From NCBI RefSeq assembly GCF_015706575.1, contig NW_024037048.1, positions 14,029,512 to 14,093,511 of the forward strand: a stretch of DNA of 64,000 nt, read 5' to 3'. The notes beneath the pieces are model-generated. The model was not told where the DNA came from. It searched no databases and worked only from the letters and a program-made list of their open reading frames with translations. Of the stretch, positions 31,000 through 43,598 are shown one piece after another. The DNA is from Patiria miniata. Its lineage: Eukaryota > Echinodermata > Asteroidea > Valvatida > Asterinidae. The stretch's first letter is position 1. Every line of letters starts with the position of its first letter. Position numbers and translations under genes: made by a program.

Positions 31000-32500
31000 A
31001 ATTCAATCAGCATAAATAATCTCAAGCAATATTTACTAATACTAAATGTGTTAAAACGTTTTTCGCTATGGCAGGAGAGATTCATACCCTGGACTCCGTT
31101 GCGTGTACACAACAGAGTCCAACCTGGGCTAGGACTAGGGCTAAGTTACACTTACAGCAGACAGGGCTCTGGAGTGCTCTGAAACGTGCAAAACAAAACG
31201 GGCAAAGAAAATGTCCTCAGTATTTCACCAACCAAGTTTGGAGACTCATTCAATTTTTAAAGGAGATTTTTGTTCAATATTATGCACATGAGAGGGAAGT
31301 CAAGTGATTTCAAAATGGGGCTAAATACTAGACTGGTACATGTCCAACCATATGGTCCAACTATTTGAAAAGACTGACCTCTTCATTCAGTGTCAATACT
31401 CTGGTGGCTTGACTACGGAGAAATGTGTAGTAAATTGAGACTAGTTCCCGCTTCATGCCACATGTTTCTTTAATTCTTTTGGCATGGTTGATTGATGCAG
31501 TACTGAAGCTGTGTTGGACTGGTTGTTTCAGGTGCCAGTCTATTTTCTTGCTTTGCATGTTTTCAATACCATAAGTTTTGGGACTCTCATACACAGTATT
31601 GAGAGTCCCAAATTTTCGGACTACACTACACTTACAGTAGTCCGAGTAACTTGGACCATGCTTGGACCCAACTTATCGTCTTTTTAACATTCAGATTTCA
31701 CCCTCAAAATGGCCTCCCAATTACTAGATATGCCACCTGAGGTACAAATAGACATCGATGATTAAGATGGTTGTACTGAAGTGAAATTTCCTGCTCAATT
31801 CCAAGAGCTCCCCTCACGATCATGAACACGTTAAATTTCCAACTCGTGTTAATGTTTGAACGACGTGATGTAGTCTTTATGCCCAGCGTACATTCAATGG
31901 TCCCCATATCCCGAGTGCGATTCTGTTACCGAGCGCGAAGCATCGATTATGATAATGAGTAGACTGGATCTCGCTTATGAACACAAGTGGATTTCAAATG
32001 GTATAAGACAATCGGGAACTAGCTTGAACTGGTTTCCGCCCATAAAAGCTGTCCTAGTTCCCGACTCTCTATTAGGCCAAAAAAAAAAGAATATGACTCT
32101 GCCGTTTTCTTCATATATCATCTCAATGAAGGACAGTCATTGCAAAAATTATGCTAAGACATGAATCTAGGACTAAGAAACATTCCCAATTTCAATGTTA
32201 GGAAATACTTCAATTTTCTTGACTCACCATAGACTTTGTACCGCTGAAGTGGCGTCAGGTTGCAACATTCTTTCCATGTCTGCTGCCCATTGGAGATCAA
32301 CCTGCTATCTGTACTGCCATCAATTGCATCATATGCTGCATTCCTCTGACTCTGTGTCTTGCATCACTGGCTGCTCATGGCATGCACGTCATCAATCTCT
32401 ATTAAAAACCGTAGGATACAGACAGAAAGGCACTTGTATTACATAAATAAAGCCATAGTGAGTTGCTATTTGCTGGACGTGTACTAAAGGAACCTAGCCC
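31000..32500. other. No gene; two small hairpins at 31579-31644
   Basis: Probably the first large endophilin intron or intergenic DNA. TGGGACTCTCA/TGAGAGTCCCA (31579-31610) and CGGACTAC/GTAGTCCG (31617-31644) form neighbouring perfect stems. A donor-like site after AGTCTATG (minus strand, about 32228) has no recognisable exon attached. Confidence 0.5.
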
Positions 32501-32514
32501 GAAAATTAGGGACT

Positions 32515-33069
32515 GTCCTAGCCCCATAAATGTGGCCTATTTACTGGACTGCCTCCGTAAACATAGGCCACACATCCACATGTACAAAAACGTGTCGACT
32601 TTGCCAAATTTAGATTTTCACATTTAGGCTTAGTTTGTAGGGTTTTTTTGCTTTTAGAAGCATACTCACCCTCTTTATAGGTAGCTTGAGTAACTCCAGC
32701 TGACATGCTCCATATTCATTCACATGTCACATCTGAATGAATATGGAGCATGTCAGCTGGAGTTACTCAAGCTACTTTATAGGCTAGTCAGAAAGTGCTG
32801 CCTTTTTCAGATGTCTAATTTTTGTGAAATTTCATGTTGAAATTTTGATACGCAAACGTGTAAAAATGAATCTAGAAATTTCACGAAATATATAGATCTG
32901 AAAAAGGCAGCACTTCCTGATTAGCATAAAGCAAAACAAACCTACAAAGTAAGCCTAAATGTGAAAATCAAAATTTTGCAAAGTCACGACACGTTTTAGT
33001 ACATGTGGATGTGTGGCCTATGTTTACGGAGGCAGTCCAGTAAATAGGCCACATTTATGGGGCTAGGAC
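32515..33069. mobile_element. Large nested foldback (three stems)
   Basis: Outer arms about 32515-32660 and 32930-33069 are nearly perfect inverted copies (GTCCTAGCCCCATAAATGTG and so on). Inside are two further stems: a perfect 42-bp one (32681-32722 with 32734-32775) and one of about 22 bp (32791-32812 with 32895-32916, GTGCTGCCTTTTTCAGAT). No coding sequence. It could be a foldback transposon. The high arm identity implies recent formation or conversion. Confidence 0.8.
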
Positions 33070-33289
33070 TGTCCATGCAAACTCAAGTCAAAGTCATACT
33101 GACATTTTTTCCGCCAGCCTAGCGCCAGCATACTAATGTAAGTCAGAATGAGACAAAACTATACGTTCACGTTAGTGTCTTACTATGCTGATCTTGAATA
33201 ACTGCTGCTAAAGAATCTTGTATTTTTTTCTGAAATTTACCTTTCAAAACGAGTTTACTGTAGTTAAACGTGGATCACGTTGATATTTT

Positions 33290-33580
33290 CCCATTTGGTA
33301 AACTGGCGCCATCTGTCATTACTGCGCCCTCTATTGATTCAATAATTAGCATCTTCTATTGATAAGATGAGTGGCGCCCTCTAGTGATCTTTCCCGTTTG
33401 GGGCAAACAAGTGGGGCGAGTTGGTAAGGGGCGAGTTAGTAACTGTATTGTCAGTAGAGGGCGCTGTTATGTTTTTCAATAGAGGGCGTTATTTATTGGA
33501 ACACAAAATAGCTGTTTATGTATATCAATAGAGGGAGCTGTTCAAATTTTCAACAGAGGGCGCTATATCGGACAAGTATA
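33290..33580. promoter_or_regulatory. Cluster of CTCF-like AGAGGGCGC motifs
   Basis: About six sites in 250 bp on both strands: GCGCCCTCTATTG (about 33328), GCGCCCTCTAGTG (about 33375), CAGTAGAGGGCGCTG (about 33453), AATAGAGGGCGTT, AATAGAGGGAGCTG and CAGAGGGCGCTAT. The core resembles the animal CTCF consensus (AGRGGGCGC). Isolated copies also lie in repeats elsewhere (5020, 10012, 19282, 36321, 40991), so it could instead be a repeat-borne word. Confidence 0.4.
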
Positions 33581-33783
33581 ATGGCATAACCGGAATTAAG
33601 TGATCAGTTTAGAGTTACTTGCCCGTGCTATTTTTTTTAGTTTTCACAATGAAAAATACATTTTGTTTTCACTTTTTTTTCTAGAATTACAAAAGCTTTG
33701 CACTTTGTAGTGAGACATCTATCGAAACGATCCGCCCACGTTTAATTATAGAATGTTGACCTTACCAAAATTTCGAACTATTT

Positions 33784-34309
33784 AAAGGGAAGATACAACA
33801 TTTGCAAACATCAAAAAAACAAAATGATCAAACTATCACGAAATACCTTACTGAATTGTTAGGGACTGAAAGTCTTAAGCATCCTTTGAAATTGTGGCTC
33901 CTGGTGTGCTGACATTTTCAAGAAAAACAGTATGTTTCCAACGCTGGTCGGCCGACCAGCGTTGGAGAAAACTGGCTTAAAAAAAAAAACTATTCCTAAT
34001 TTTTTATATTTAGTTATTCTGACTTTTCTTCGCAATTGATAACACAGCTGTGAAGGGGTACAAGCCAGTGCTAGACTGATTCCCTGACCTTACAATTCCC
34101 CAATGTGTATTAATTGCTCCATTTCATCTTAAGTGGGGTCAGGAACCAGACTACAAGAACATGGTTGGTTTTCTTGGTTTTTCCAGCATCTACAAGCCCA
34201 AAACTTGAAACAAGTCAGTTTAACAATATTTTCTATAACACACTTTTCCTCCAAATCCATTTATTTCTGAAAATTGCAGCAAAAGCAAATGTTGTACAAT
34301 TCCCTTTAA
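33784..34309. mobile_element. TTAA-flanked MITE-like element with 28-bp palindrome
   Basis: Ends are AGGGAAGATACAACATTTGC and the inverted GCAAATGTTGTACAATTCCCT, each next to TTAA. The 28-bp sequence at 33938-33965, centred on GGTCGGCCGACC, is a perfect palindrome. The left part recurs at 30405-30728. A TTAA target recalls piggyBac-type elements, but the ends are not diagnostic. Confidence 0.55.
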
Positions 34310-34671
34310 GAACCCAATCAATTCCGCGAATCTAAAATAGAAAGCTTATAATTTTTTCTCTGACGGCGTGAAACGTCCGACAGCGAAATAAAAAATCAAG
34401 AGGGTACATTAATTGTTTAAACGAGTATAACAAACAATGCGGGTAGAGCTTCTTTAAAAGCCTGAACTTTTCACTGAAAAGAAACAATGTAGTGTGCATG
34501 TGACTGTCGCAAAAAAATGACACCTTATTTTTAAAGGTCAATTACAATGTTAACAATATTTGGATTGATATGATGAAAGGTGATTTTAAGTGTAATGCTA
34601 TAGTCTCATAAACAAACCATATCCTTCATGTGCAATCATAGATGTACTGTTCTGGACAAGCTATTCTAAAA

Positions 34672-36118
34672 ATTAAGTGATGCATCGAATTGACTTGTGG
34701 CCAGATGGCTGGTCATGACAAATAGACAAACAAGACAGAAGATTGAGACAAAATATTGTTTTGCTCGCCCTCAACATTGTCTTGCGTCGCAACACGGAGA
34801 AAAACTTTGTGATGGGCTGCAGTTGCAGTCCCAACAGAACAATTGCCTCACTTTTGCACAGAAATGATAGTCAAGCTGGACACTCTATCTCAAAAAATTA
34901 AGTGATGCATCGAATTGAATTGTGGCCAGATGACTGGTCATGACAAATAGACAAACAAGACAGAATATTGAGATAAAATATTGTTTTTCTCCCCATCGGC
35001 ATTGTCCTCCGTCAACACGGAGAAAAACTTTGCTATAGGCTGCAGTCACAGTCCAAACAGAACATTTGCCTCACTTTTGCACAGAAATGATAGTCAAGCT
35101 GGACACGCTATCACAAAAATTAAGTGATGTATCGAATTGTATTGTGGCCAGATAATTGGTCATGAAAAGCAGACAAACAAGACAGAAGATTGAGACAAAA
35201 TATTGTTTTGCTCTCCCTCAACAGGTTTGGTGTCTCAACACGAAGAAAAATTTGGCGATGGGTTGCAGACGCAGTCCAAACAGAACATTTGCCTCACTTT
35301 TGCACAGAAACGAAAGCACTGCTGACACACTATCTCAAAAATTAAGTGATGCGTCGAATCGAAAAGTGGCCAGATGATTGGTCATGGAAAGTAGACAATA
35401 AAGACAGAAGATTGAGACACCATTTTTTGTCTCCCTCAATAGTGTCTTGTGTCACAACACAGAGAAAAACTTGGCGATGGGCTGGAGATGCTGTTCAAAC
35501 ATAGCATTTGCCTCACTTTTTTGCACAGAAACGATAGTCCAGCTGGACACGCTATCACAAAAATTAAATGACGCATTGAATTGAATTGTTGCCAGATGAC
35601 TGGTTTTGAAAAATAGACAAACAAGACAGAAGATTGAGACAAAATATTGTTTTGCTCTCCCTCAACAGTGTCTTGTGTCGCAACACGGAGAAAAACTTGG
35701 CTATAGGCTGCAGTCACAGTCCAAACAGAACATTTGCCTCACTTTTGCACAGAAATGATAGTCAAGCTGGACACGATATCACAAAAAATAAGTGATGCAT
35801 CGAATTGTATTGTTGCCAGATGGCTGGTCATGACAAATAGACAAACAAGACAGAAGATTGAGACAAAATATTGTTTTTCTCCCCATCAGCAGTGTCTTGC
35901 GTCAACACGGAGTAAAACTTGGCTATAGGCTGCAGTCACAGTCCGAACAGAACATTTGCCTCACTCTTGCACAGAAACGATAGTTCATGTAGACACGCTA
36001 TCTCAAAAAATAAAGAGACGCATTGAATTGAATTCTGGTTAGATGATTGGTCATGAAAAAAAGACAAACAAGGTAGAAAATTGAGAATAAAAAATGTCGT
36101 TTTCTCTGCCTCAACAGT
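34672..36118. repeat. Tandem array, about 222-bp unit, 7 copies
   Basis: Copies start at about 34672, 34898, 35118, 35339, 35563, 35787 and 36010, each with AATTAAGTGATGCATCGAAT, GACAAACAAGACAGAAGATT, AACACGGAGAAAAACTT and TTGCCTCACTTTTGCACAG; the last is cut short. Copies differ by about 5-12 percent. The 60-90 codon frames inside are by-products. Confidence 0.9.
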
Positions 36119-39100
36119 GTAAACACAGTTATTGTATTAACTCAAGATAAACACATTGCATAAAAATGAAATTTCCTCTTATATTTTGCCATGATATTTG
36201 ACAAGAGCATCTTGAAAATTGACAGGAACCGCCAACGAATGAAGGTAAAACAATTGAAGGAATTAGCATTGTGAGGACACTCCGTGTTATTTTTATCGTC
36301 ATGCATCAATTTCTTCCATAAGAGGGCGCGCTAAACAAACACCGCTCACCGTGCACCGACTTCAGTCCACTATCTTGTTTCGATCTCGTTTTGGTTCTTG
36401 TTCAACGAATTCCCATAAAAATTTACTCCTGAATGTGATACATTATTGGTCGGAATTTCACTAAAATACAATTTGTAAATTGTGACTTATCCACCAAACC
36501 ATATAGTATTTTCTGTCATTTACGATGTCATTCATTCGGAAGGTATTTTTTCAGGTTTAACACACTAAGTTGTTTCGCTCACATTATTTTTGTTCTTTGA
36601 TGAATTCACTTAATATTGTACTGGCGATCGTAACACATTATTAACAATTACTCAACGAAATTCTGCCTTAATACGTTCAGTATTACATGAGATATTGTCC
36701 GAACCATGAGTGTCTTCTTTTTATTCAATACCAGTTCGTGTTGACTCTGCGAGTTAGCAGTAGCGACCACTGTGCATGTGGTGCGCCCTCTATTGAAAGA
36801 TTAAACCGCTGGGTACAGCTGTCTCTGTGCGAGACAATCAGAAAGCAAAGAGTAGTTGGAAAGAGTTTGGGTGAAATGCCCTTGAAAAAAAGGAAACAAC
36901 GGAACCTCTTGGGAATTTCTTTTCTTCTTGAAAAGGAATTGTGACTTTTTTTGCCATGAACGTTGCTTCATATGGATAATATTTTTTCACGTTTAAAACA
37001 TTTAATTGTTTCGATCTCATTTTCTTTCTTGTTCTTTGAATTTTGTACAAATCACTTTCTACTCAATACTATATAGTTGTACGTTAAGCATGACTGGCAC
37101 CGCAAGCCTGTTAAATACTGACAGACAAAATAGAGATTATCGGTTTTTTGTATAACACCGACAATTAAACTACATTCCCAATTGAAGTCACTGTCCAGAA
37201 TATCACCCATATTATTAAACAGAAACACAATCGCACATAATGTCACACGATAACTCAAAAATATTTGTTATATTGCATTGGAATTTTTCCTATAGAGGTT
37301 GAGCATGACAGTAAACACAAGCATGATAAATATCGAGAGAAAACACACAAATTATCGGCGGCAATATAATTTCAGTAACACGGACAAAGCCCATCCAAAG
37401 TGAAGTCACGGCCTCCAGAAAATCGTGTGACACCTACGCCACACGATTGCTCTAAAACTAGTTTTATGGGATTGAAATTTTGACTAGATGTAAGTCGAAA
37501 GAAGTCCGTGATGCTTATCTTTCTAACTAGACTGGGGTTTAGATCTTTACTAAAGACTAAAGAATTTCGTGTATATTTTTTCAGTGTATGTCAACCTAAG
37601 ACTGCTTATGGTTTGTCGCAAATAATTATAAACGTTTAAAAGGAATTCCTAAAACTGCGTTTTATTACTTGTCTTTACTTCCATTTTGCTCCTTGAACCA
37701 TGTGTACATTATTATGCAGTCACTGTGTTTACTAATGATGATACAAATGTAGAAACATATACTGACAGATAGGTCGAGCCTCTAAAAAGATACCGATCTG
37801 ACACTGTCATAACTTTGTCTATTGTAGATGTATGAAACGTATCTGAGATGATTCGTTTAGGTTCTTCCTTCGATCTTGAAACACAAAACAAATTCATATT
37901 AATTTCTGCCTTTCAATAAAAAACCACAACCGAGCTATGGTAAGTTGAACAACTTTTCCAGTTCATATAGTTTGTGCTGCACGTTTTGTTTGAACACTTG
38001 GTAATATCTCTCTACTTGGGTTTTCTAGACGGTATTTGTGTCTTGTATACAGAATGATGCCTCCCGGTTGAATTCTCACACACACCTGACCTTTTCTGGT
38101 GCACGTGCCGAAAAAAGACGCGGCGCGTCATTTTTCGGCACTCGCGATTTTCACGCAAAACGCCGTGATTGCGCACAATCTCTGAAGGACGTTACGTCAC
38201 AGACGTGGGTCGTAGGTCTCTCTGTCTTCGCCAGCAGAGTCTTTGCCAATATCTACGATCTGCCCCCCCCCCCCCGTCTGTAAGAATTGAAGGACGTACA
38301 ATACACCAGTTTTGTGTAGACGAGTTCATAACGAAATGTTCGGCATTTCATAATTTGGACCAAATAAATTATTGAACGTGTACATGCTAACACGTTGAAT
38401 TCTAAAACCCATTACCCATAACCTTAAAGTAAAATATTTTATAAGACTTCAAATAATTTGAAATAACTTAAGAATAATTGGAGATGTTTTAACCATTTGA
38501 AATAGTCACTGAATCCGAATTAAATTACAACACAAAATATATGATATAACAAAATATTATCAAGAAATTTCGATATTCAATCGTTTATACATTAACCTGA
38601 ACACTAATTATTTCAACCATAAGAAATACATTTCAACATTCACGTTTCGAAGCCCTTATCTTCAAAACAAAATACATAAATATCGTATTTGTTATACCAT
38701 TAGTATGGCTCCCTTGCATGGATTGCACTTCCTCCAAGGGAGGAACGTCGGGGTGCTTTGTGACTGCATTTTCCAACCTCATACAAAAGCTGCTGCTCTA
38801 TTTCGGATACTTCTAAGTACATTTTTCCATCTTTACGGTTTTACTGAATCAAATTTTTTTTTATAAGATGGAATTTTTTTTAATATAGATCATTGGTTAT
38901 TAATATACAAACGTTTTAAATGTAACTTTTCTTTATTTTTTTGTCCATTTTATGCGGAAATAATTAGCAATCCAGCAAAGAAATTGCAATATTAAGACTC
39001 CAAAATATAACATTCGTTCAAGGAAGGAAATACTGAAGTAGGAGACGGACATAACTTTTTATGTGACTTTTTTTTTTATCCCTTTCCAGTAAGTAATTAT

Positions 39101-40580
39101 CCGCGTTATTCCGTAATTTGCAAAATAGCCACAAATTTGTGGCATTTTCACCATAATCCACCGTATAAGAAGTGTTTGTTCTGAAGTTAGTTGCATTAAA
39201 AGATCTGTCATATTTATCAGTCTTGTACCCATGGCTTTCATCTTAATAGAAATACCATTTTAATTTCGAGGCCATAATAGTAAATGTTTACCAAAAACAA
39301 AAACACAAAAATGGTAAAAAGAGTGACTTTTTTATAAATTTCTTTCGTCATGTTGTATCCCCTATAACACTGCATGAATCTGGATAGAGGTATCTCTTTT
39401 TTCAGTCTAATGCTCTTTAAAACAAAAATGGTTCAGATGTATAGTTTAGTATCCATATGGAAGGTTATTATTTCGTTGACGATATATTGATTTTGGCTAC
39501 AATGACTCAGCCTTCGGTTCAGTTTTACTGGCAGCAAAAAAATATCCAATTTCTGTCCACGTCAACCTGTTGCGAAAGCTTAAAAATGCCGGTTTTCCCC
39601 CCGGATGTGTTCCGCAATCCATATCTTTCTAGAATTTTCTCAGCCTCGGAATTTCTCACATCTGGAAATTCCCAGGCAGTTAGCATTCCAACAAAACAAA
39701 GGTCCTTTTTTGTGCCATCGTTGCGCAAACATTTTTCCCCAGTTTATTTATGGCGTGGTTTTTGTCTACTATTGCTTGTATCACGTTGGTATCACGCGCT
39801 GAGCTCATGCCTTTCGTCCAATCAGCGAACGCCAAGTATATGGCGCCACTGCGCACTTGAACTCCTAATAAATCATGCATTTGGCGCCAAACAAAATAAT
39901 GGTTCTCGCAACCACATATCAAAAAAATTATCATCTTTATTCCAAAAAAAGAGCAAAAGAATTACTTAGATACCTAGAATTTGGGGTATAATAAAAAATC
40001 TATGCTAACACACTTTGCCTTTGAAGAAATGAATAATCTGAATCCGACATTGATACAGCATTAAAGACTCAGATTTGTCTCATGCAAAAACGGAAACAAT
40101 TTCAATTTCTTAAAAACACTTTTCACGTAAACTCACAATACTTGACTGCATTGAAGTTGCTGTTTTCGACATTTACTGTTTAAATGCCAAAACTGACGCA
40201 AATTTAAAAAAGAAATTAAAAAAGATTGAACGCGCCGAATTGCGCAAAACGTAGTCAGGTTCCCCGACCTGACAATTTCCCCCGACGTCTACACGTCTAA
40301 ATTGTAGGTCAGGCAGCCTCCGTGGCTAAAAATAAACATGACGACATTGACGGCCCTTTTTCAAAGAAACACGCATCGCGATATCGGAACGCTTGCGCGT
40401 AGTTCAGACAAGTCAAAAGATCTATCTTTCCTTCTTTTTCTTTCTTTTTCTTTTTTCCATGGAAAGTGAATTTCGATTTTCAATTATTTAGCTTGACCCA
40501 CCCACCCACAATTTGGAAAAAAGATCGAAATTTTAAAACGTTGAAAATTCTGAATGGCCCCTAAAGTACGACTTGCAACA
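36119..40580. other. Gene-poor AT-rich stretch
   Basis: No exon with splice borders was recognised. There are weak diverged repeats at about 36200-37080 (TTTCGATCTCGTTTT, TTGTTCTTTGA words) and a hairpin at 38105-38141 (GTGCCGAAAAA/TTTTTCGGCAC around GCGGCGCG). A 170-codon open frame at 39457-39969 has no known similarity. A CCAAT word (TCCAATCAGCG, about 39815) is nearby. Confidence 0.5.
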
Positions 40581-40589
40581 CTTGCCTGT

Positions 40590-41800
40590 TAAATATTTAG
40601 AGAAAATAATTTTCTTGTATTGGAGTGAAATTATATCTCCTGATTGGTCGTTATATAAAACACAACACTTTTGAATTTGAAGAGGAATAGTTAGAAGATA
40701 TAATTAATATATCCCGAAAATGTAGTGTGTTCAGCGCAAAAAAATAACTGGCGGTTTAGAGTGAACTTATTTGATGACAAAAAAAAACACGCTCGGTTTC
40801 CGGAAGATAACTCAAGAAATACATGTTGCATGGAATTGATATTTCGTAATTGTTTAAAGTTACAGATTACAAAAATCTGTGTAAAAATGGAGAGGAGTTG
40901 TCTAGTAGTACAAAAAAATATAGCAAAAAATGCGTTGTATTAAAACGGAGAAAAACTGCCTCATTAAGTCAGCTTTAATTTTCTTTCAAAAGAGGGCGCG
41001 CTTCACAAATAGAGGTCACCACCGTAAATATTTGTTGTCAACACGAGACACCTAACTGAAGTCAACGTTCGTGACACAAAAACAACACACTCGGTTTCCA
41101 AACAATAACTCAAGAAATACCCAAAGACGTTGAATATGGAGAGCAATTATTAATCGATGAAAAAAAAAATAACCAAAGGAATAAGTGAGTTAAGCACGAA
41201 AAATAGAAGACGCGTTTAAGTCAACGTTCATGGAACAAAAACAAAACCTACTCGTTGTGGAGACGATTACTCAAGAAATGTTTGATGCCTTGCATTGAAG
41301 TATTCCATAGTGATTTAACGTGATATATCAATCAAATATCTCGAATTTGGATATGAATCGTTCCCCAATAATAGAAATATAGCAAAGACAGTGTGGCGTG
41401 TAAACGCGCAAAATACAAGGCGAATCTGAGTCAACCTTCATGGAATAAAAACAATCCCCTGTTTGTGGAGACAATAACTCAAAAAAAAACATTGATTGAT
41501 TGGAGTGAAATTATACCTCCTGATTGGACGTTCATATGTAACACAACCGGTTCGAATTTGGAGAGAAATCATTAAAAACTTAAATCAATATACCCCAAAA
41601 ATGAAGTGTGTTAAGCACGAAAACTAAATGGCGATTTCGAGTCAACTTTCATGACAAAAAAACAACACACTGGGCTTCAAAAAAAAATAACTCAGGAAAT
41701 ATCTGTTGCATGGAATCGACATTTCGTAAGTTGATTAAAGGTGACAAATCACAAAAATCTGTTGAATTTGGCGAGGAACCGTCAAATAATAATAGTAATG
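40590..41800. repeat. Diverged tandem repeats, about 160-300-bp spacing
   Basis: Five diverged units each carry ACAACACACTCGGTTTCC-like and ATAACTCAAGAAAT words (about 40806, 41106, 41264, 41469, 41688). The first and last also share CTCCTGATTGG, AGTGTGTT and TGCATGGAAT. Non-coding and of unknown origin. Confidence 0.6.
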
Positions 41801-42094
41801 TAACGAAATCTTTTATTTCAAGTATTCATACGTACGCGGGTATGTATACACGCATTTTGAAACAGTGCCCTCAATAGTCAGGTAGCGTCTAGCCCAACCC
41901 CCTCCACCCCTGCTTTTCCAACTTTCAAAGTTGATAGTTCCGCAAATACTAACCAGAGATTGCCGCTGCTGGTCAAGAGGAGTAACTGTAGCCTTTCCAC
42001 AATGTCACCCTGATTAGCGCCGGTAGTTAACCTAGTGGCGAAACAGCGAGGCGTTCGGAACGGAGACTAGACATAAGTCGAGTGAACTGCAAGC

Positions 42095-42200
42095 GAGGTT
42101 TTCCAAATCCCGGCTTCATTCCGATACCGGATCCAGCTCTATTACCAAGCCGCATGCCCGAAGGCGGTATACGGAACGAAGCCGGAGTTTGGGAAACCCC
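42095..42200. repeat. Inverted repeat
   Basis: TTTTCCAAATCCCGGCTTCA then TTCCGATACCG pairs with CGGTATACGGAACGAAGCCG and GTTTGGGAAA across a loop of about 35 nt. Part of a GC-richer patch (41990-42310) that may be a small transposon. Confidence 0.6.
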
Positions 42201-43174
42201 GGTATGTCTCATGACCTCGGTGACTTTCGGTCGTTTTGTAAACATAGGCTTCGTGCCCGGTTCGGAACAAAGCCATGTGAGGCCCCTAATCAGACAAGTG
42301 GCTTTGTAATTTACGTGTATGGTATGGTCCCACTGGTATGGGGGAGGGGAGGGGGAAGGGGGGCATGTGGTCGTTCAACTATCCCACCCCACCCCATCGT
42401 CGCTACGTCATTGCTTCAGAGATTATTATAAATCGAGGTGGTTCGCAATACAGAATGGCAAACTCTGGTGTGATTTGTCCGGATATCATCGTACGCGTTA
42501 TGCGGAGGCCACGAACTAGCAAATGTAGGAAATCTGGTCGTTCCATACAAGCCTTTCTCGTTGATATAGGGGGGGGGGGATCTTAAATCACTTTACATGC
42601 TAGTTTGGAACTGTGTCATTACTTTAGGTAGTGAACGTTTGCTTTTTAGGTCCATCATCACCGGTCATACATTTTAACATTTCTGGAAATGATTATTCGA
42701 ACTGGGAGATATTCAAGTGTAAAAACCTTTTCCACATTTAGAAGGCCACGATTATACACGGGCCGTATGTGATACGTAAAGCTCATGGAAGTTTATTTAA
42801 CTGTATTTTATTTCCTCAAAGTCCCAATCAAGGAGCAAAGCCTACCTCAGGGGCATAACTACGGGGACACGGGGCATATGTACCCCCACCCCCAGTGGAA
42901 GCCTCCCCCCCCCCCCCCGGCTCCAGTTTGAAAGCCTGAAATAAAACATTAACTGTTGTAATAATACGTTTATTTTGCGCTTAGTGCAGCCTTTGTAAAA
43001 ATAACGCACCCCAGGTGCCCTACCCCAAGTTAAACCCAAGTTTCTCCGCTGGCTTGAGTACGATTTAATTCCTCATATAAACCCGAATATATCCACACAA
43101 TTTAATAGACTGAAGCGCCAACTGTACATTGAATGAATCACGGCCGGTGTATACGTCACTTGTCTATCCACCAA

Positions 43175-43528
43175 TCACAGTTTGTCGGTGACAAGTCGGT
43201 GACGACAAGTCGGTGACCACAAGTGAGTGGTCTGTGACTGACAGGTTGTGTGTGTCAATCATAAATTCCATGTTTGGATGTGTCACCGACATCCACACAA
43301 TATCCACCAATAAGAAGCGGCCATTTCAATCTCGGTGACTAGTTTTTATGGTGACTATATAGCCCCAACGACATTAACATTGCTTTCATATCATTAATAT
43401 GAAGCGAGTCGGTGATGTGTGATTGACAGCGCACAGGAGCCATGCAATCACAATCCAGGTCCGAGTTTTTAGTCACTGCTCAGGAAATCGATGGCACTAT
43501 TTAAGACATGTGGGGCCGTCCACCCTTC
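43175..43528 (+). promoter_or_regulatory. Putative promoter of block B C1q gene
   Basis: Conserved copy of the 2985-3345 region: repeated TCGGTGA words, TATTTAA at 43498-43504, then the same first exon and donor. Conservation of motif spacing across the duplication is the main support. Confidence 0.5.
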
Positions 43529-43598
43529 ACATCAACCGCAGGTCACCTTCGGACGACAACCAGAGAGAGAACTGACTGCAAGAACAAGATTTTGCTCG
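43528..43598 (+). other. Putative 5' exon 1, block B
   Basis: Counterpart of 3343-3415 with donor CTCG|GTGAGTG. It is 2 nt shorter in the GAGA run and has no ATG. Confidence 0.45.

Noticed and set aside
34672-36118. Genes inside the 222-bp array
   Set aside because: All frames follow the repeat period and are interrupted between copies.
39457-39969. Protein-coding gene
   Set aside because: No recognisable domain, no supporting splice or polyadenylation context and overlapping frames on both strands. Kept only as a low-interest observation.
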